Shown here: positions 9,165-18,744 of the stretch, piece after piece | Layout of the letters: the number at the start of each line of letters is the position of its first letter | Position numbering within the stretch: position 1 is the stretch's first letter | DNA from: an uncultured Cryomorphaceae bacterium | GTDB taxonomy: Bacteria > Bacteroidota > Bacteroidia > Flavobacteriales > Schleiferiaceae | Reading direction: 5' to 3' | NCBI GenBank assembly: GCA_913049845.1 | Contig: CAJWZE010000003.1 | Coordinates: forward strand, 1 to 64,000 | DNA: 64,000 nucleotides | Program-made: the position numbers and the translations under genes | Notes under the pieces: model-generated | Told to the model about the DNA's origin: nothing | Databases searched by the model: none | Seen by the model: only the letters and a program-made list of their open reading frames with translations

Positions 9165-11626
9165 TGTATTTCAGTTTATTAACTATTTTTTTAAGTGGTT
9201 TTACAGCACTCTTAATTGCAACTATTAACCTTTGGTTTATTCCAGGGTTATTTGGAATACAGCAGGTAGGTAAGATATATATATTATTAACGTTGTTAGT
9301 AGTTCTGTTTTACCCACTACGCTACCTGTTTTTAGCTGTTGGTGTACGATCTCTTTCAAACAGATATTTAGCGAAGGTAGTTAAGAAATACGATGGGGGC
9401 CGATTCAATCAATCGTTGGATTTAAGTAAAAAAGGTGAAATAGGAGAATGGTCATCACGCATTGCTTTATTAGACAGTAAAAGGACCTTAGTTTCATTAC
9501 TAATTACAATCAAGCACCACTGGACCTACCGTTATATAATTATTGGTGTTTCTTTTTTAACCCTACTTACACTATTCTTTTATAGACCGTTAAAAATTAG
9601 TACGGACGAACTAATTACCGGCCAGTATAGAGGTGCTGAGGAGATAAATATATTACCAGACACAATTTATACTGATTTTTATAGTCAACCAGATTTATCA
9701 CGGTTTACTGAGCAGAACTTGGATATAGAGGAAGTTCCAAGTTTTGTCTTAAAGAATTCAAAACACACGGTTATTAAAAACGGTAGAATAGTTAAAGAAT
9801 TATGGATTATATGTGATTCATTAATAAATATTTCTTCATGGTCAGCATATATCAAACCGCCGACTTATACAAACATTAAACCTTATTGGTTATCAGACAC
9901 AGTAAAAGCTATTGTTGGAAGTTCAGTAACAGTAAATTTCAAAGGTTTATTGACCGAATATTTAGAACCGGTTGTTTCACGTGAAACAAAAAACAACTTA
10001 TCTATGTCAATCATTAAAAGCGAAACAGAGGCAATAGAGTTTGCAGGTTTAAATCAACGATTTAATATTCCAGTACAAATAACACAGGATTTACCTCCAG
10101 ACATTGAGGTTGTTAAAAACAATTATGATTCCCTAGTAATAAAATGCACGGACGATTTTCAACTGAATAGAATTATCATTGAGTCTCAAATTCTAAAAAG
10201 TGCAGGATTATTTTCTTTAGCATGGGTTAATACGAAAGTTGTTATAGAAGCTTATGATAATTTGAATCAACGCACTAAACGGTTGGTTGAGAGACCCCAG
10301 ATGTCTTATCAAGTGTTGGAATCGGAGTTAAATCAAACAGCAACCTTAAAAGTGCAACCTTTTAAATCCTTTATAAACCCCAAAAAACAAGAAACCTTAA
10401 AGAAAAACCCTTTAGATCTAAGAAAGCTATTAGAAAAAAGGTTAGATAAAGAAAACAATCCAAACCCTGCTGATCGACAAGAAGAAGAATTAGACAATAT
10501 TCAGGAGACCTTAGATGAGTTATGGGAGATTCAAAAGTTAATTAACGCTTTAGAAATGGTTTCACGTGAAACTAATGCACCATTAGATTCGGTAATCAAT
10601 ACTTCAATAAACGAACTCAATAATACAGACAAAGAAGAATTAAAAGAAGAACTCAATAAGCTTGAATCACTTAATAAAAGCGGTGATAGAAGAAAGGAAC
10701 AAGCTAAAGACAGTGCTCAAAAATTAAAACAGTTATTAACGGAATCTACGGTTGACATACAATCAGAAAACGTTGAACGCTTGAAAAGAATGCTTAAGAA
10801 TTCTTGGAAAACGAGTGTGGTTCAAGAGGTAAATAAAGCGATACAATCCGGTTCACGCTATAGAGAGCAAAGAACATTATTAACCATACAACGCGAGATA
10901 CTAGATTCTTTAGAAGTTATTTTAATTACCGATCCTATGCTTGGTGTTGTGTTAAATGAGGCCTCTGTATCTATTAATAATGCAGTAAAAGAATTAGAGT
11001 CGGCTCTTTTACGTTCTAAAAATATTGAAGTTAAAACCGCCTATATGGTTACTGCTTTAAATGACCTAAACGCCGTTCTTTACGACATACTTCAGAGCGA
11101 GAAAAAGTCTTTGGCCAGCTCTAAAAAGGAGTGTAAAAAAGGCCGACCGGGAAAAACAGGTAAGCCTGCTAAGGGTAAAAAAGGAAACAAACCTTCAAAG
11201 AAAAAAGGCTCAGAATCTGGAAAGAGCCAAGGTAAAAAACCAGGTAAAAAAGGTGTTTTGAGAAAGCCTTCAGAGGACGGTAAAATGTCCGGAGAACAAG
11301 GAAGAAGCACTAAGGAACTCCTTAAAAAAATAGACAATAAATTAAATGGGTTAAAAGAATCAGGCGATGGTCGACAGTCTCAAAAACTAGAAGAATTGAA
11401 ACGACAGATTCTGTTCGGTACACCAAGGGAGAACGAAAGTCAAAGTGATTTTGAAGACAGATTGTGGGAAAGCGTTGATTCAGAGTTTCAAAAGGAAGAA
11501 CAAGGACAGGAGCGTAAAGCTAATAGCGGGGACGATTCTAGCTCTGACAAGGGGACAGAGATTATTATTAAAACCTCGAACAATACCGTAAGCGACTTAC
11601 CTTTGCCGGTGTTGAAAAAGAAGTAA
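9107..11626 (+). CDS. Large membrane-anchored coiled-coil protein (DUF4175-like) with Lys/Gly-rich C-terminal region
   Basis: N-terminal TM segments, long charged helical region, KKGRPGKTGKPAKGKKGNKPSKKKG low-complexity segment; location upstream of ybeY-mnmG. Confidence 0.75.
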   Translation: MKEGIEIKDFVRRIFLRKSLYFSLLTIFLSGFTALLIATINLWFIPGLFGIQQVGKIYILLTLLVVLFYPLRYLFLAVGVRSLSNRYLAKVVKKYDGGRFNQSLDLSKKGEIGEWSSRIALLDSKRTLVSLLITIKHHWTYRYIIIGVSFLTLLTLFFYRPLKISTDELITGQYRGAEEINILPDTIYTDFYSQPDLSRFTEQNLDIEEVPSFVLKNSKHTVIKNGRIVKELWIICDSLINISSWSAYIKPPTYTNIKPYWLSDTVKAIVGSSVTVNFKGLLTEYLEPVVSRETKNNLSMSIIKSETEAIEFAGLNQRFNIPVQITQDLPPDIEVVKNNYDSLVIKCTDDFQLNRIIIESQILKSAGLFSLAWVNTKVVIEAYDNLNQRTKRLVERPQMSYQVLESELNQTATLKVQPFKSFINPKKQETLKKNPLDLRKLLEKRLDKENNPNPADRQEEELDNIQETLDELWEIQKLINALEMVSRETNAPLDSVINTSINELNNTDKEELKEELNKLESLNKSGDRRKEQAKDSAQKLKQLLTESTVDIQSENVERLKRMLKNSWKTSVVQEVNKAIQSGSRYREQRTLLTIQREILDSLEVILITDPMLGVVLNEASVSINNAVKELESALLRSKNIEVKTAYMVTALNDLNAVLYDILQSEKKSLASSKKECKKGRPGKTGKPAKGKKGNKPSKKKGSESGKSQGKKPGKKGVLRKPSEDGKMSGEQGRSTKELLKKIDNKLNGLKESGDGRQSQKLEELKRQILFGTPRENESQSDFEDRLWESVDSEFQKEEQGQERKANSGDDSSSDKGTEIIIKTSNNTVSDLPLPVLKKK
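9973..9988. promoter_or_regulatory. parS: parS-type ParB-binding site 1 (TGTTTCACGTGAAACA)
   Basis: Perfect 16-bp palindrome matching the TGTTNCACGTGAAACA consensus. Confidence 0.85.
10559..10572. promoter_or_regulatory. parS: parS-type ParB-binding site 2 (GTTTCACGTGAAAC core)
   Basis: Perfect 14-bp palindromic core, flanked by G/T instead of T/A. Confidence 0.8.
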
Positions 11627-11627
11627 T

Positions 11628-11999
11628 TTGATCCCAGTAGAATCCCATATTATAACAGCTTTTGAAAGCTTGTATCAAGACCTAAGGTTTGGTGATATCT
11701 ATATTCATTGGATGAACGATGAAGAGCTTTTAGAAGTAAACAGAAAGCACTTGAATCATAATTACTATACGGATATTATTACGTTTGATTATACGCGTCA
11801 AAACAAGATATCTGGTGAGCTGTTTATAAGTAAAGACAGGATTAAAGACAATGCTGCTGAAAATAACGAGCCTCTTGAAAGAGAACGCGATAGAGTTGTT
11901 GCTCATGGCATTCTTCATTTAATTGGTTTTGGCGACAAAACAGAGGCGGAAAAAGCGGTAATGCGATCAAAAGAAAATGAAATTTTAGACCGGCTGTAG
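11628..11999 (+). CDS. ybeY: Endoribonuclease YbeY (rRNA maturation)
   Basis: [14 protein letters not shown] metal-binding motif; TTG start. Confidence 0.92.
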   Translation: MIPVESHIITAFESLYQDLRFGDIYIHWMNDEELLEVNRKHLNHNYYTDIITFDYTRQNKISGELFISKDRIKDNAAENNEPLERERDRVVAHGILHLIGFGDKTEAEKAVMRSKENEILDRL

Positions 12000-12000
12000 G

Positions 12001-13854
12001 ATGGTTCTAGATGAAAAATATGATGTAATTGTTGTTGGTGGCGGACACGCGGGTTGTGAGGCCGGTTATTGTGCCGCCAAGATGGGCGCTAAAGTGTTGC
12101 TCATTACAATGAACATGCAGACCATTGGTCAAATGAGCTGTAATCCAGCGATGGGAGGAGTTGCTAAAGGTCAGATAATCAGAGAGATAGATGCTTTAGG
12201 AGGCGGATCAGGAACCACTACAGATAAGAGCATGATTCAGTTTAGAATGCTCAACAGAAGTAAAGGCCCTGCCATGTGGAGTCCTCGTGTGCAAAGTGAT
12301 AGAATGCTCTTTGCACAGTATTGGAGAGATTTACTTGAAGAGACGGAAGGCCTGAGTATGTTTCAAGATATGGTTACGGGAATGCTTGTTTCGGACGGTA
12401 CTGTTCACGGTGTGAAAACCGCCTTAGGGATGACTTTTGAAGCACGGACGGTAGTACTTACTAGTGGCACCTTTATGAATGGTCTGATTCATGTAGGTGA
12501 TCAAAACTTTGGCGGTGGAAGAGCCGGTGAAAGGGCAAGCACTGGAATTACTGAAGAACTCATTCAATTGGGCTTTGAAGCAGGCAGAATGAAGACGGGT
12601 ACACCGCCTAGAATAGACGGCAGAACCATAGATTTCACAGTAATGGAAGAACAACCAGGAGACGAAGACCCTGGCCAGTTTAGCTTCTTAGGTCAGTCTA
12701 AACTAGAGAAGCAAAGGAGCTGTTGGATTACCCATACATCGCAAGAAGTACACAACACTCTAAAGAAAGGGTTTGATCGTTCTCCCTTATTTAATGGCGC
12801 TATTCGAGGTACGGGACCGAGATATTGTCCTTCTATTGAGGATAAAATTGATCGATTTTCCGAGAAAAACTCTCACCAGATTTTCGTTGAACCCGAGGGC
12901 TGGAATACCGTTGAGGTATACGTGAATGGTTTCTCTACAAGTTTACCAGTAGAAGTACAATACGAGGCCTTGCACAAAGTAAGAGGGTTTGAAAACGCGA
13001 AGTTCTTTCGTCCTGGATATGCTATTGAATACGATTACTTCCCCCCTACCCAGCTCAAACATACCCTTGAAACCAAGCGGGTAAGCGGTTTGTATTTTGC
13101 GGGTCAGATTAATGGTACTACTGGATATGAGGAGGCAGCTTGTCAGGGGCTGATGGCTGGCGTGAACGCTGTTCGCGCTGTTCGCGGTGATTCGCCTTTT
13201 ATTCTAGGTAGAAACGATGCGTATATAGGAGTATTGATTGACGACCTCATCACAAAAGGCACCGAGGAGCCCTATAGAATGTTTACCTCTCGCGCTGAAT
13301 ACAGATTACTTTTAAGACAGGATAATGCTGACCTGCGATTGACTTCTTTGGGGCACGAAATAGGTCTTGCCGGTGATCAAAGAAAGAAGTTGCTTGAGGA
13401 AAAAATTGAGCTCATCGGTTTGGGTAAGGCTGCTCTAGATAAGAACTTGCCGTTAGAAAAAATTAACACGGTCTTAACCGCTCAGGGAGAAAAACCGGCT
13501 AGAGAGAAAACCAAGACAAATAAATTGGTAGCTCGACCGAACATCAAGCTGGAGAATTTTGAGCCATACTATTCAAACGAACCTTGGTGGACCGACGAGG
13601 TTATTGAACAACTAGAAATTGACATTAAGTACGGCGGTTACATTGCGCGTGAAGAGGAAAACGTTGCGAAGATAAAGCGCTTGAACGATAAGGAAATCCC
13701 GGAAAACTTTGATTACTACAAGGTAAAAGGCCTTAGTTTTGAGGGAAGAGATAAGTTAGACGCCATTCGTCCAGCAACCATCGCACAGGCCAGCCGTATT
13801 AGTGGAATTAGCCAGAGTGATATTCACGTATTGCTCGTTTATATGGGGCGTTAA
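12001..13854 (+). CDS. mnmG: tRNA uridine-5-carboxymethylaminomethyl(34) synthesis enzyme MnmG
   Basis: [62 protein letters not shown]. Confidence 0.98.
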   Translation: MVLDEKYDVIVVGGGHAGCEAGYCAAKMGAKVLLITMNMQTIGQMSCNPAMGGVAKGQIIREIDALGGGSGTTTDKSMIQFRMLNRSKGPAMWSPRVQSDRMLFAQYWRDLLEETEGLSMFQDMVTGMLVSDGTVHGVKTALGMTFEARTVVLTSGTFMNGLIHVGDQNFGGGRAGERASTGITEELIQLGFEAGRMKTGTPPRIDGRTIDFTVMEEQPGDEDPGQFSFLGQSKLEKQRSCWITHTSQEVHNTLKKGFDRSPLFNGAIRGTGPRYCPSIEDKIDRFSEKNSHQIFVEPEGWNTVEVYVNGFSTSLPVEVQYEALHKVRGFENAKFFRPGYAIEYDYFPPTQLKHTLETKRVSGLYFAGQINGTTGYEEAACQGLMAGVNAVRAVRGDSPFILGRNDAYIGVLIDDLITKGTEEPYRMFTSRAEYRLLLRQDNADLRLTSLGHEIGLAGDQRKKLLEEKIELIGLGKAALDKNLPLEKINTVLTAQGEKPAREKTKTNKLVARPNIKLENFEPYYSNEPWWTDEVIEQLEIDIKYGGYIAREEENVAKIKRLNDKEIPENFDYYKVKGLSFEGRDKLDAIRPATIAQASRISGISQSDIHVLLVYMGR

Positions 13855-13874
13855 AAGCAGGGCCTAATTACGCT

Positions 13875-14774
13875 ATGAGAGAAGAGTTGAAATATTGTCC
13901 TGTTTGTGAGGAAACATCGTTTGAAAAAGCCGTAGACACGGTAGATTATTCTACAAGCAAGCAAGAATTCACAGTCCAAAAGTGTATAGAATGTTCACAT
14001 TTGTTTACAAGCCCCAGGGTGGTTGAAGCCGAAATAGGACCCTATTACGATAGTCCTAATTACATCAGCCACACGAATGAGAGCAAGAGTCTTTTTGGAC
14101 AAGTATATCAGGTTATGCGTGGCGTTAATTTGAGAAGAAAACTCTCGTATGTAAACGCCGTATATAATGGTCAAGGTACCGTTTTGGATTACGGTTGTGG
14201 TACGGGCCAATTCTTACAAATATTAGTACAAAGCGGAAAAAAATCTGTAGGTGTGGAGATCAACGACAATGCCCGTGCTGCTGCCCAATCTTACGGTTCT
14301 GTAAGTGCCTCCATTGAGGGTGTAGAAAAAGGCGTAGAGGTCATCACGATGTGGCACGTTTTAGAGCACATCTATGATCTAAACGGACTGATTACAAGTT
14401 TTAAAGAAAGATTAATTGCTGGTGGTCACCTCATCATTGCGGTTCCCAACCCCGAGAGTTATGATGCTGAGCACTATGGTAAACATTGGGCGGCTTGGGA
14501 TGTGCCTATTCACGTGCACCACTTTACAGAGAAGAGCGTTTCTAAGCTACTAGGTAAGCATAGTTTTTACTTGCAAAAAGTCATCCCAATGAATATGGAC
14601 AGCTACTACATCTCTTTACTGTCTGAGCAATACAAGAGCGGTCGAAAAAACAAGGCTTTAGCCCATTGGGTGAAAGCCTTGTATCGCGGCTTTATAAGCA
14701 ACGTAAAAGCGGGAAAAACGAATACAAGTTCAAATATTTACGTCTTTAAACATAGCGGACCTATCGACCACTAA
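13875..14774 (+). CDS. Class I SAM-dependent methyltransferase with N-terminal Cys motifs
   Basis: CPVCEETSF...CIECSHLF; VLDYGCGTGQFLQIL; MWHVLEHIYDLN. Confidence 0.85.
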   Translation: MREELKYCPVCEETSFEKAVDTVDYSTSKQEFTVQKCIECSHLFTSPRVVEAEIGPYYDSPNYISHTNESKSLFGQVYQVMRGVNLRRKLSYVNAVYNGQGTVLDYGCGTGQFLQILVQSGKKSVGVEINDNARAAAQSYGSVSASIEGVEKGVEVITMWHVLEHIYDLNGLITSFKERLIAGGHLIIAVPNPESYDAEHYGKHWAAWDVPIHVHHFTEKSVSKLLGKHSFYLQKVIPMNMDSYYISLLSEQYKSGRKNKALAHWVKALYRGFISNVKAGKTNTSSNIYVFKHSGPIDH

Positions 14775-15849
14775 ATGCCCGGTGTAGTTGGTAACTTGCA
14801 TGTGTGAGCGAGGTTTTTAAATGGATATTTCGCTCCAAATCCCTTAGACAAGATCCGAGTGTTTTGGCAATTAATTGTGCCCCTTCGGGTACTACTGCGG
14901 CGCTGATCTTCTGAACGTTTATAGCACCAAGGTCGGTTGCTGAAGAATGGGTTGATTGTACGTTGTGGTAATAGCCGCGCTCTAAGAAGTGCATAGATCT
15001 AGTAATCAATGTCTTTACAGCTTCTTTCGGTAGAATGGCCAACTCATTTACGATCGCCGTAATTTCTACAGGTGCGCCTTTATAGCAGGTGCGCATCCAG
15101 TGGGCAAAGAGCTCTATCTGGGTGGTGCTTGGATCATTTTTCGCTGTGATGGCAGCACCTAGGTTTGGCGCAAATACCATACTCAGAAGCGCCGTTAAGT
15201 TCTCAGCTTCTTCGCTAAAGTGCTGGTCAAAGGCCTTTCCTGTCAATGGTTTACAGTGCCATTGCGCACAACGGGAGAGAATGGTTGGCAGTAACTTTCC
15301 TTTGTTGTGTGTGACAAAGATGATGTAGGTGTTGTCTAAAGGCTCCTCGATAAGCTTCAAGAGCTTATTCGAAGCGCTCACTTTGATGGCCTCTGGCATC
15401 CAAAGTAGCAATACTCTGTTTTTGCCTTCAGCGGCTGTAAGGCTTAGTTTGTGCTGCAGGTTTTGAATTTCTTTTACTGGAATCTGCAGCTGTTGGTTTT
15501 TGGAGGCAATGGTTTGTTGCCAGCTATTTGGGTCGAGAAAAGGATTTTTGATGAAGGCCTCGCGGAATTGGACCAAAAAATCATCTGAAGTCCCGGTAGC
15601 GCCCCCTGAGACTATGGGAAAGGTTAAATTTAGATCGGGATGCTCCAGCTTTTTTACACGGGTACAGCCTCGGCATGTTCCACACCCCGTTTCGTGCCCA
15701 CACAACAACAGTTTTGAAAGCTCCAGGGCCAGAGGGAGTCCATCCTCACCTTGCCCACACGAAATCAGGTTGGCGTGGTGCAGCTTTCCCCTCAAGGCAG
15801 CGTGTTTAATCTGCTCGAGCAGGTTGTTATTGTTATATGTTCTAACCAT
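14761..15849 (-). CDS. holB: DNA polymerase III subunit delta'
   Basis: HANLISCGQGEDGLPLALELSKLLLC, CGTCRGCTRVKKLEHPDLN, RVLLLWMPEAIKVSASNKLLKLIEEP. Confidence 0.9.
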   Translation of the reverse strand: MVRTYNNNNLLEQIKHAALRGKLHHANLISCGQGEDGLPLALELSKLLLCGHETGCGTCRGCTRVKKLEHPDLNLTFPIVSGGATGTSDDFLVQFREAFIKNPFLDPNSWQQTIASKNQQLQIPVKEIQNLQHKLSLTAAEGKNRVLLLWMPEAIKVSASNKLLKLIEEPLDNTYIIFVTHNKGKLLPTILSRCAQWHCKPLTGKAFDQHFSEEAENLTALLSMVFAPNLGAAITAKNDPSTTQIELFAHWMRTCYKGAPVEITAIVNELAILPKEAVKTLITRSMHFLERGYYHNVQSTHSSATDLGAINVQKISAAVVPEGAQLIAKTLGSCLRDLERNIHLKTSLTHASYQLHRAFSGR

Positions 15850-15906
15850 AGATGTTACCGTAGAAAATCGTTTAAATTAGCCGACCAATTCAACACTCAA
15901 AAATAT

Positions 15907-17088
15907 ATGAAAAGCTTCGACTTTTTAGGAAAGAATGTACTCATTCGTGTGGACTTCAATGTCCCACAAGACGAAAACTTAAAAATCACAGACAACACCC
16001 GTATTAAAGCGTCACTTCCAACAATTATAAAAGTGGTTGAAGGCGGAGGTAAAGCCGTATTGATGAGCCATTTGGGTCGTCCAAAAGGCGAGCGCGTGGC
16101 GAAGCTTTCACTAGCCTCTTTGGTTGACGAGGTAAGTAGTTTGACAGGAATCAATGTGCACTTTGCCGAAGACTGTATCGGCAATAAAGCCACCGAGGCC
16201 ATTGCGGCAGCGTCGAACGGCGAGATTATATTGCTAGAGAACGTGCGTTACTATAACGAAGAAACCTCAGGCGATAGAGAGTTTGCCGCGTCATTGGCGG
16301 AGCTTGGAGATATTTACTTGAACGACGCCTTCGGTACAGCGCACCGTGCCCACGCATCAACTGCAATCATTGCAGAGTTCTTCGCAGAAGACAACAAGGA
16401 CTTTGGTGCACTAATGAACCGCGAGGTGGAGAGCATTTCGAAAGCACTAGGAAGCGACAAAGCATCAACAGTTGCCATTATTGGTGGTGCGAAGGTGAGC
16501 TCAAAAATTGGCGTTATTACCAATATGCTAGAGAATGTAGGCACCGTGGTTATTGGCGGCGGCATGGGTTTCACTTTCGTTAAAGCAATGGGAGGCTCTA
16601 TAGGGGCGTCACTTGTAGAGGACGATAAGCTTGAGCTAGCCAAGGAACTGATGGCAAAGGCACAGAGGTTCGGTTGTAGCCTAATGATTCCAACAGATAC
16701 GCTTATTACAAAGGATTTTGTTGACGCTCCTGCGGAGCGTGTGTGTCCCATTGGCGAGATACCAGAAGGATACATGGGCTTAGACAACGGACCTGAGAGT
16801 ATCACTATGATTGAAGACGTTCTCGCCGATGCAAAAACAATAATTTGGAACGGCCCTGTGGGCGTGTTCGAATTTGACAATTATGCCGATGGAACGAGGC
16901 GCGTTGCAGAGGCTATCGCGAAGAGCACGGCTAAAGGAGCATTCTCTTTGATTGGCGGTGGTGATAGCGTTGCCGCAATCAATAAATTTGGTTTTACAGA
17001 TAAGGTAAGTTACATCTCAACCGGCGGTGGTGCGATGTTAGAGTTCTTGGAGGGCAAAGAGCTTCCGGGCGTTGCCGCATTAAGCTAA
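15907..17088 (+). CDS. pgk: Phosphoglycerate kinase
   Basis: MKSFDFLGKNVLIRVDFNVPQ...LMSHLGRPKGE...GGAKVSSKIGVI; start at internal Met53 of the listed ORF. Confidence 0.97.
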   Translation: MKSFDFLGKNVLIRVDFNVPQDENLKITDNTRIKASLPTIIKVVEGGGKAVLMSHLGRPKGERVAKLSLASLVDEVSSLTGINVHFAEDCIGNKATEAIAAASNGEIILLENVRYYNEETSGDREFAASLAELGDIYLNDAFGTAHRAHASTAIIAEFFAEDNKDFGALMNREVESISKALGSDKASTVAIIGGAKVSSKIGVITNMLENVGTVVIGGGMGFTFVKAMGGSIGASLVEDDKLELAKELMAKAQRFGCSLMIPTDTLITKDFVDAPAERVCPIGEIPEGYMGLDNGPESITMIEDVLADAKTIIWNGPVGVFEFDNYADGTRRVAEAIAKSTAKGAFSLIGGGDSVAAINKFGFTDKVSYISTGGGAMLEFLEGKELPGVAALS

Positions 17089-17550
17089 ATAGCTTGAGAG
17101 GATTTCACTGAAATCAACGAGAAACGGAAAGTATTGCGAGTCCAGGATCCATTCGGGGTGCTGGAACCCTACGCCGCTATTAGCGGTAGTGTAAGCGTAA
17201 GTCAATATGGCCAGCCATAGCGCTGATTTTATAGCGCCAAACACGCCGCCTAGAATTCGATTTATTCCGCCTAGAAAAATGGAGTGCAAAATCTTGTCTA
17301 TAAGTTTGCTTAAAAGCATGACAGCAGTGTAGGTGGTCACAAACAAAACGACATAGGCGGCTATAGGCAGGTAATCGAATTCAATCCTGCTGCCGAAGTA
17401 AGCTATTGCAGGCCCGTGGTAAATAAAAGAGACAACGACAGCGAGCAATACAGCAAGGACTCCAGCGATTTCTTTTACAAAGCCTTTCCATATACCTTTG
17501 GCAACAAGAAACGCCGTAAAAAGCAAGATAACGAGGTCTAATCCTTTCAT
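17080..17550 (-). CDS. CvpA family protein
   Basis: DLVILLFTAFLVAKGIWKGFVKEIAGVLAVLLAVVVSF; multi-TM. Confidence 0.85.
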   Translation of the reverse strand: MKGLDLVILLFTAFLVAKGIWKGFVKEIAGVLAVLLAVVVSFIYHGPAIAYFGSRIEFDYLPIAAYVVLFVTTYTAVMLLSKLIDKILHSIFLGGINRILGGVFGAIKSALWLAILTYAYTTANSGVGFQHPEWILDSQYFPFLVDFSEILSSYLA

Positions 17551-17562
17551 AGAAGCAAAATA

Positions 17563-17913
17563 GTGAGAAGCGAAGAATTAAAAGCCGATTGGCACCACCT
17601 TCTAGACAAACTTTCCCACCAGTTCCCAGGCGATGGAGATATCGATTTAGATGGTGTACTATTGCTTGTGGGTACTCAAGAGCTTCAGATGGGATATATC
17701 AAAATGAAGAAGGACGTGAAGATTAATGTGCTTCATGTTGCCATTTGTACGGTCTTGGAGCCATATGGCTATTACGAATTTGAGAAACGCGACGAGGAGG
17801 GGTGGCCGCATTTTAAAGTGCTTAAGCCCCTCCCAACACTAAAGGCTGGAGAACAAGCTATTCTGATGAAACAAGCCGTGGTTAATTACTTTAAGTCCAA
17901 TGGATATATTTAA
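17563..17913 (+). CDS. Conserved hypothetical protein
   Basis: Intact 116-aa ORF between core genes; no domain recognised. Confidence 0.65.
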   Translation: MRSEELKADWHHLLDKLSHQFPGDGDIDLDGVLLLVGTQELQMGYIKMKKDVKINVLHVAICTVLEPYGYYEFEKRDEEGWPHFKVLKPLPTLKAGEQAILMKQAVVNYFKSNGYI

Positions 17914-17967
17914 AAAAAGAAACCCACGAGCCCGTTGCTTGGGGGTTTTATTTGAATTGGCCAAAGC

Positions 17968-18336
17968 TTAGCAGCCTGGGTCAGATGGATCGTAAGGAAG
18001 TAAGATGATTGAACTTTCTACCGTTTGGTTGGCCTCTAGCTTAACAAAACCACAACCAATGTGCGTATAAGGGTTTCCGCCACGGGTGCCTAAGATTTTA
18101 AACACGGCCTCGTAGTCGTATTCAAATTCCACTACACCGTCAAGTCCGGTGGTATCCACCATGTAAGCTTCTTCGCGGTGGCCAGGAACGTCAACAGAAG
18201 CTTCTATCACAACATTTTGAATGGCTACACCGTCTGGGTTGGTCACCTTGATTCTGAACGAGTACGTAGGGTTGTCAATGCGACATCCCGAAAACAATAA
18301 AGCGCTAAGCGCAAAAAGGAAAACTATCTTCTTCAT
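17968..18336 (-). CDS. Small lipoprotein with Ig/CNA-B-like fold signature, paralog of next gene
   Basis: MKKIVFLFALSALLFSGC lipobox; SFRIKVTNPDGVAIQNVVIEASV; C-terminal LLPYDPSDPGC. Confidence 0.75.
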   Translation of the reverse strand: MKKIVFLFALSALLFSGCRIDNPTYSFRIKVTNPDGVAIQNVVIEASVDVPGHREEAYMVDTTGLDGVVEFEYDYEAVFKILGTRGGNPYTHIGCGFVKLEANQTVESSIILLPYDPSDPGC

Positions 18337-18683
18337 CATTCTACACAACCATTAGGGTCTCCGATTGGGTAAAGTACAACATTTACGTCAATTGTCTCTC
18401 CTCGGACTAACCTTACATAGTTGCAACCTTCATAAACCATCTTCCACGCCTTAATATCGTGGTAGGCCTCGAAGCCTGACCTGAATATGACCTGGCCACT
18501 CACATCTGTGAAGTTGTACCATTCCGTAGAGTTTTGGATTGGCGTGAACATTTTCACCGCAGCGTTCTGCACTGGGAGTCCGCCCTCATTGGTAACAGTT
18601 ATTTTAACGAAGTATTCAGTAGCCCCTTCTTCACAAGAAGAAAAAGTAAAGGCAACGAGTAATAAAAGAAATAAGCGTTTCAT
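18336..18683 (-). CDS. Small lipoprotein with Ig/CNA-B-like fold signature, paralog of previous gene
   Basis: MKRLFLLLLVAFTFSSC lipobox; FVKITVTNEGGLPVQNAAVKMFTP; C-terminal LYPIGDPNGC. Confidence 0.75.
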   Translation of the reverse strand: MKRLFLLLLVAFTFSSCEEGATEYFVKITVTNEGGLPVQNAAVKMFTPIQNSTEWYNFTDVSGQVIFRSGFEAYHDIKAWKMVYEGCNYVRLVRGETIDVNVVLYPIGDPNGCVE

Positions 18684-18744
18684 GCTTGTAATTCAGTAAT
18701 TTTGCCAAATTTACAACAAACGAATCGTATTAGACTAGGCTGTT

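Noticed and set aside
9971-9990. GTTTCACGTGAAAC as an E-box-like or generic regulator palindrome
   Set aside because: Exact parS consensus, two copies, and proximity to DnaA boxes and mnmG fit chromosome partitioning better
16314-16880. 188-aa ORF antisense to pgk
   Set aside because: Low-complexity Ser/Pro/Ile-rich shadow ORF fully inside a confident core gene
17913-17955. Terminator hairpin (AAACCC...GGGTTT) after the 17563 ORF
   Set aside because: Only a short stem with a large loop by eye; not strong enough to list as a feature
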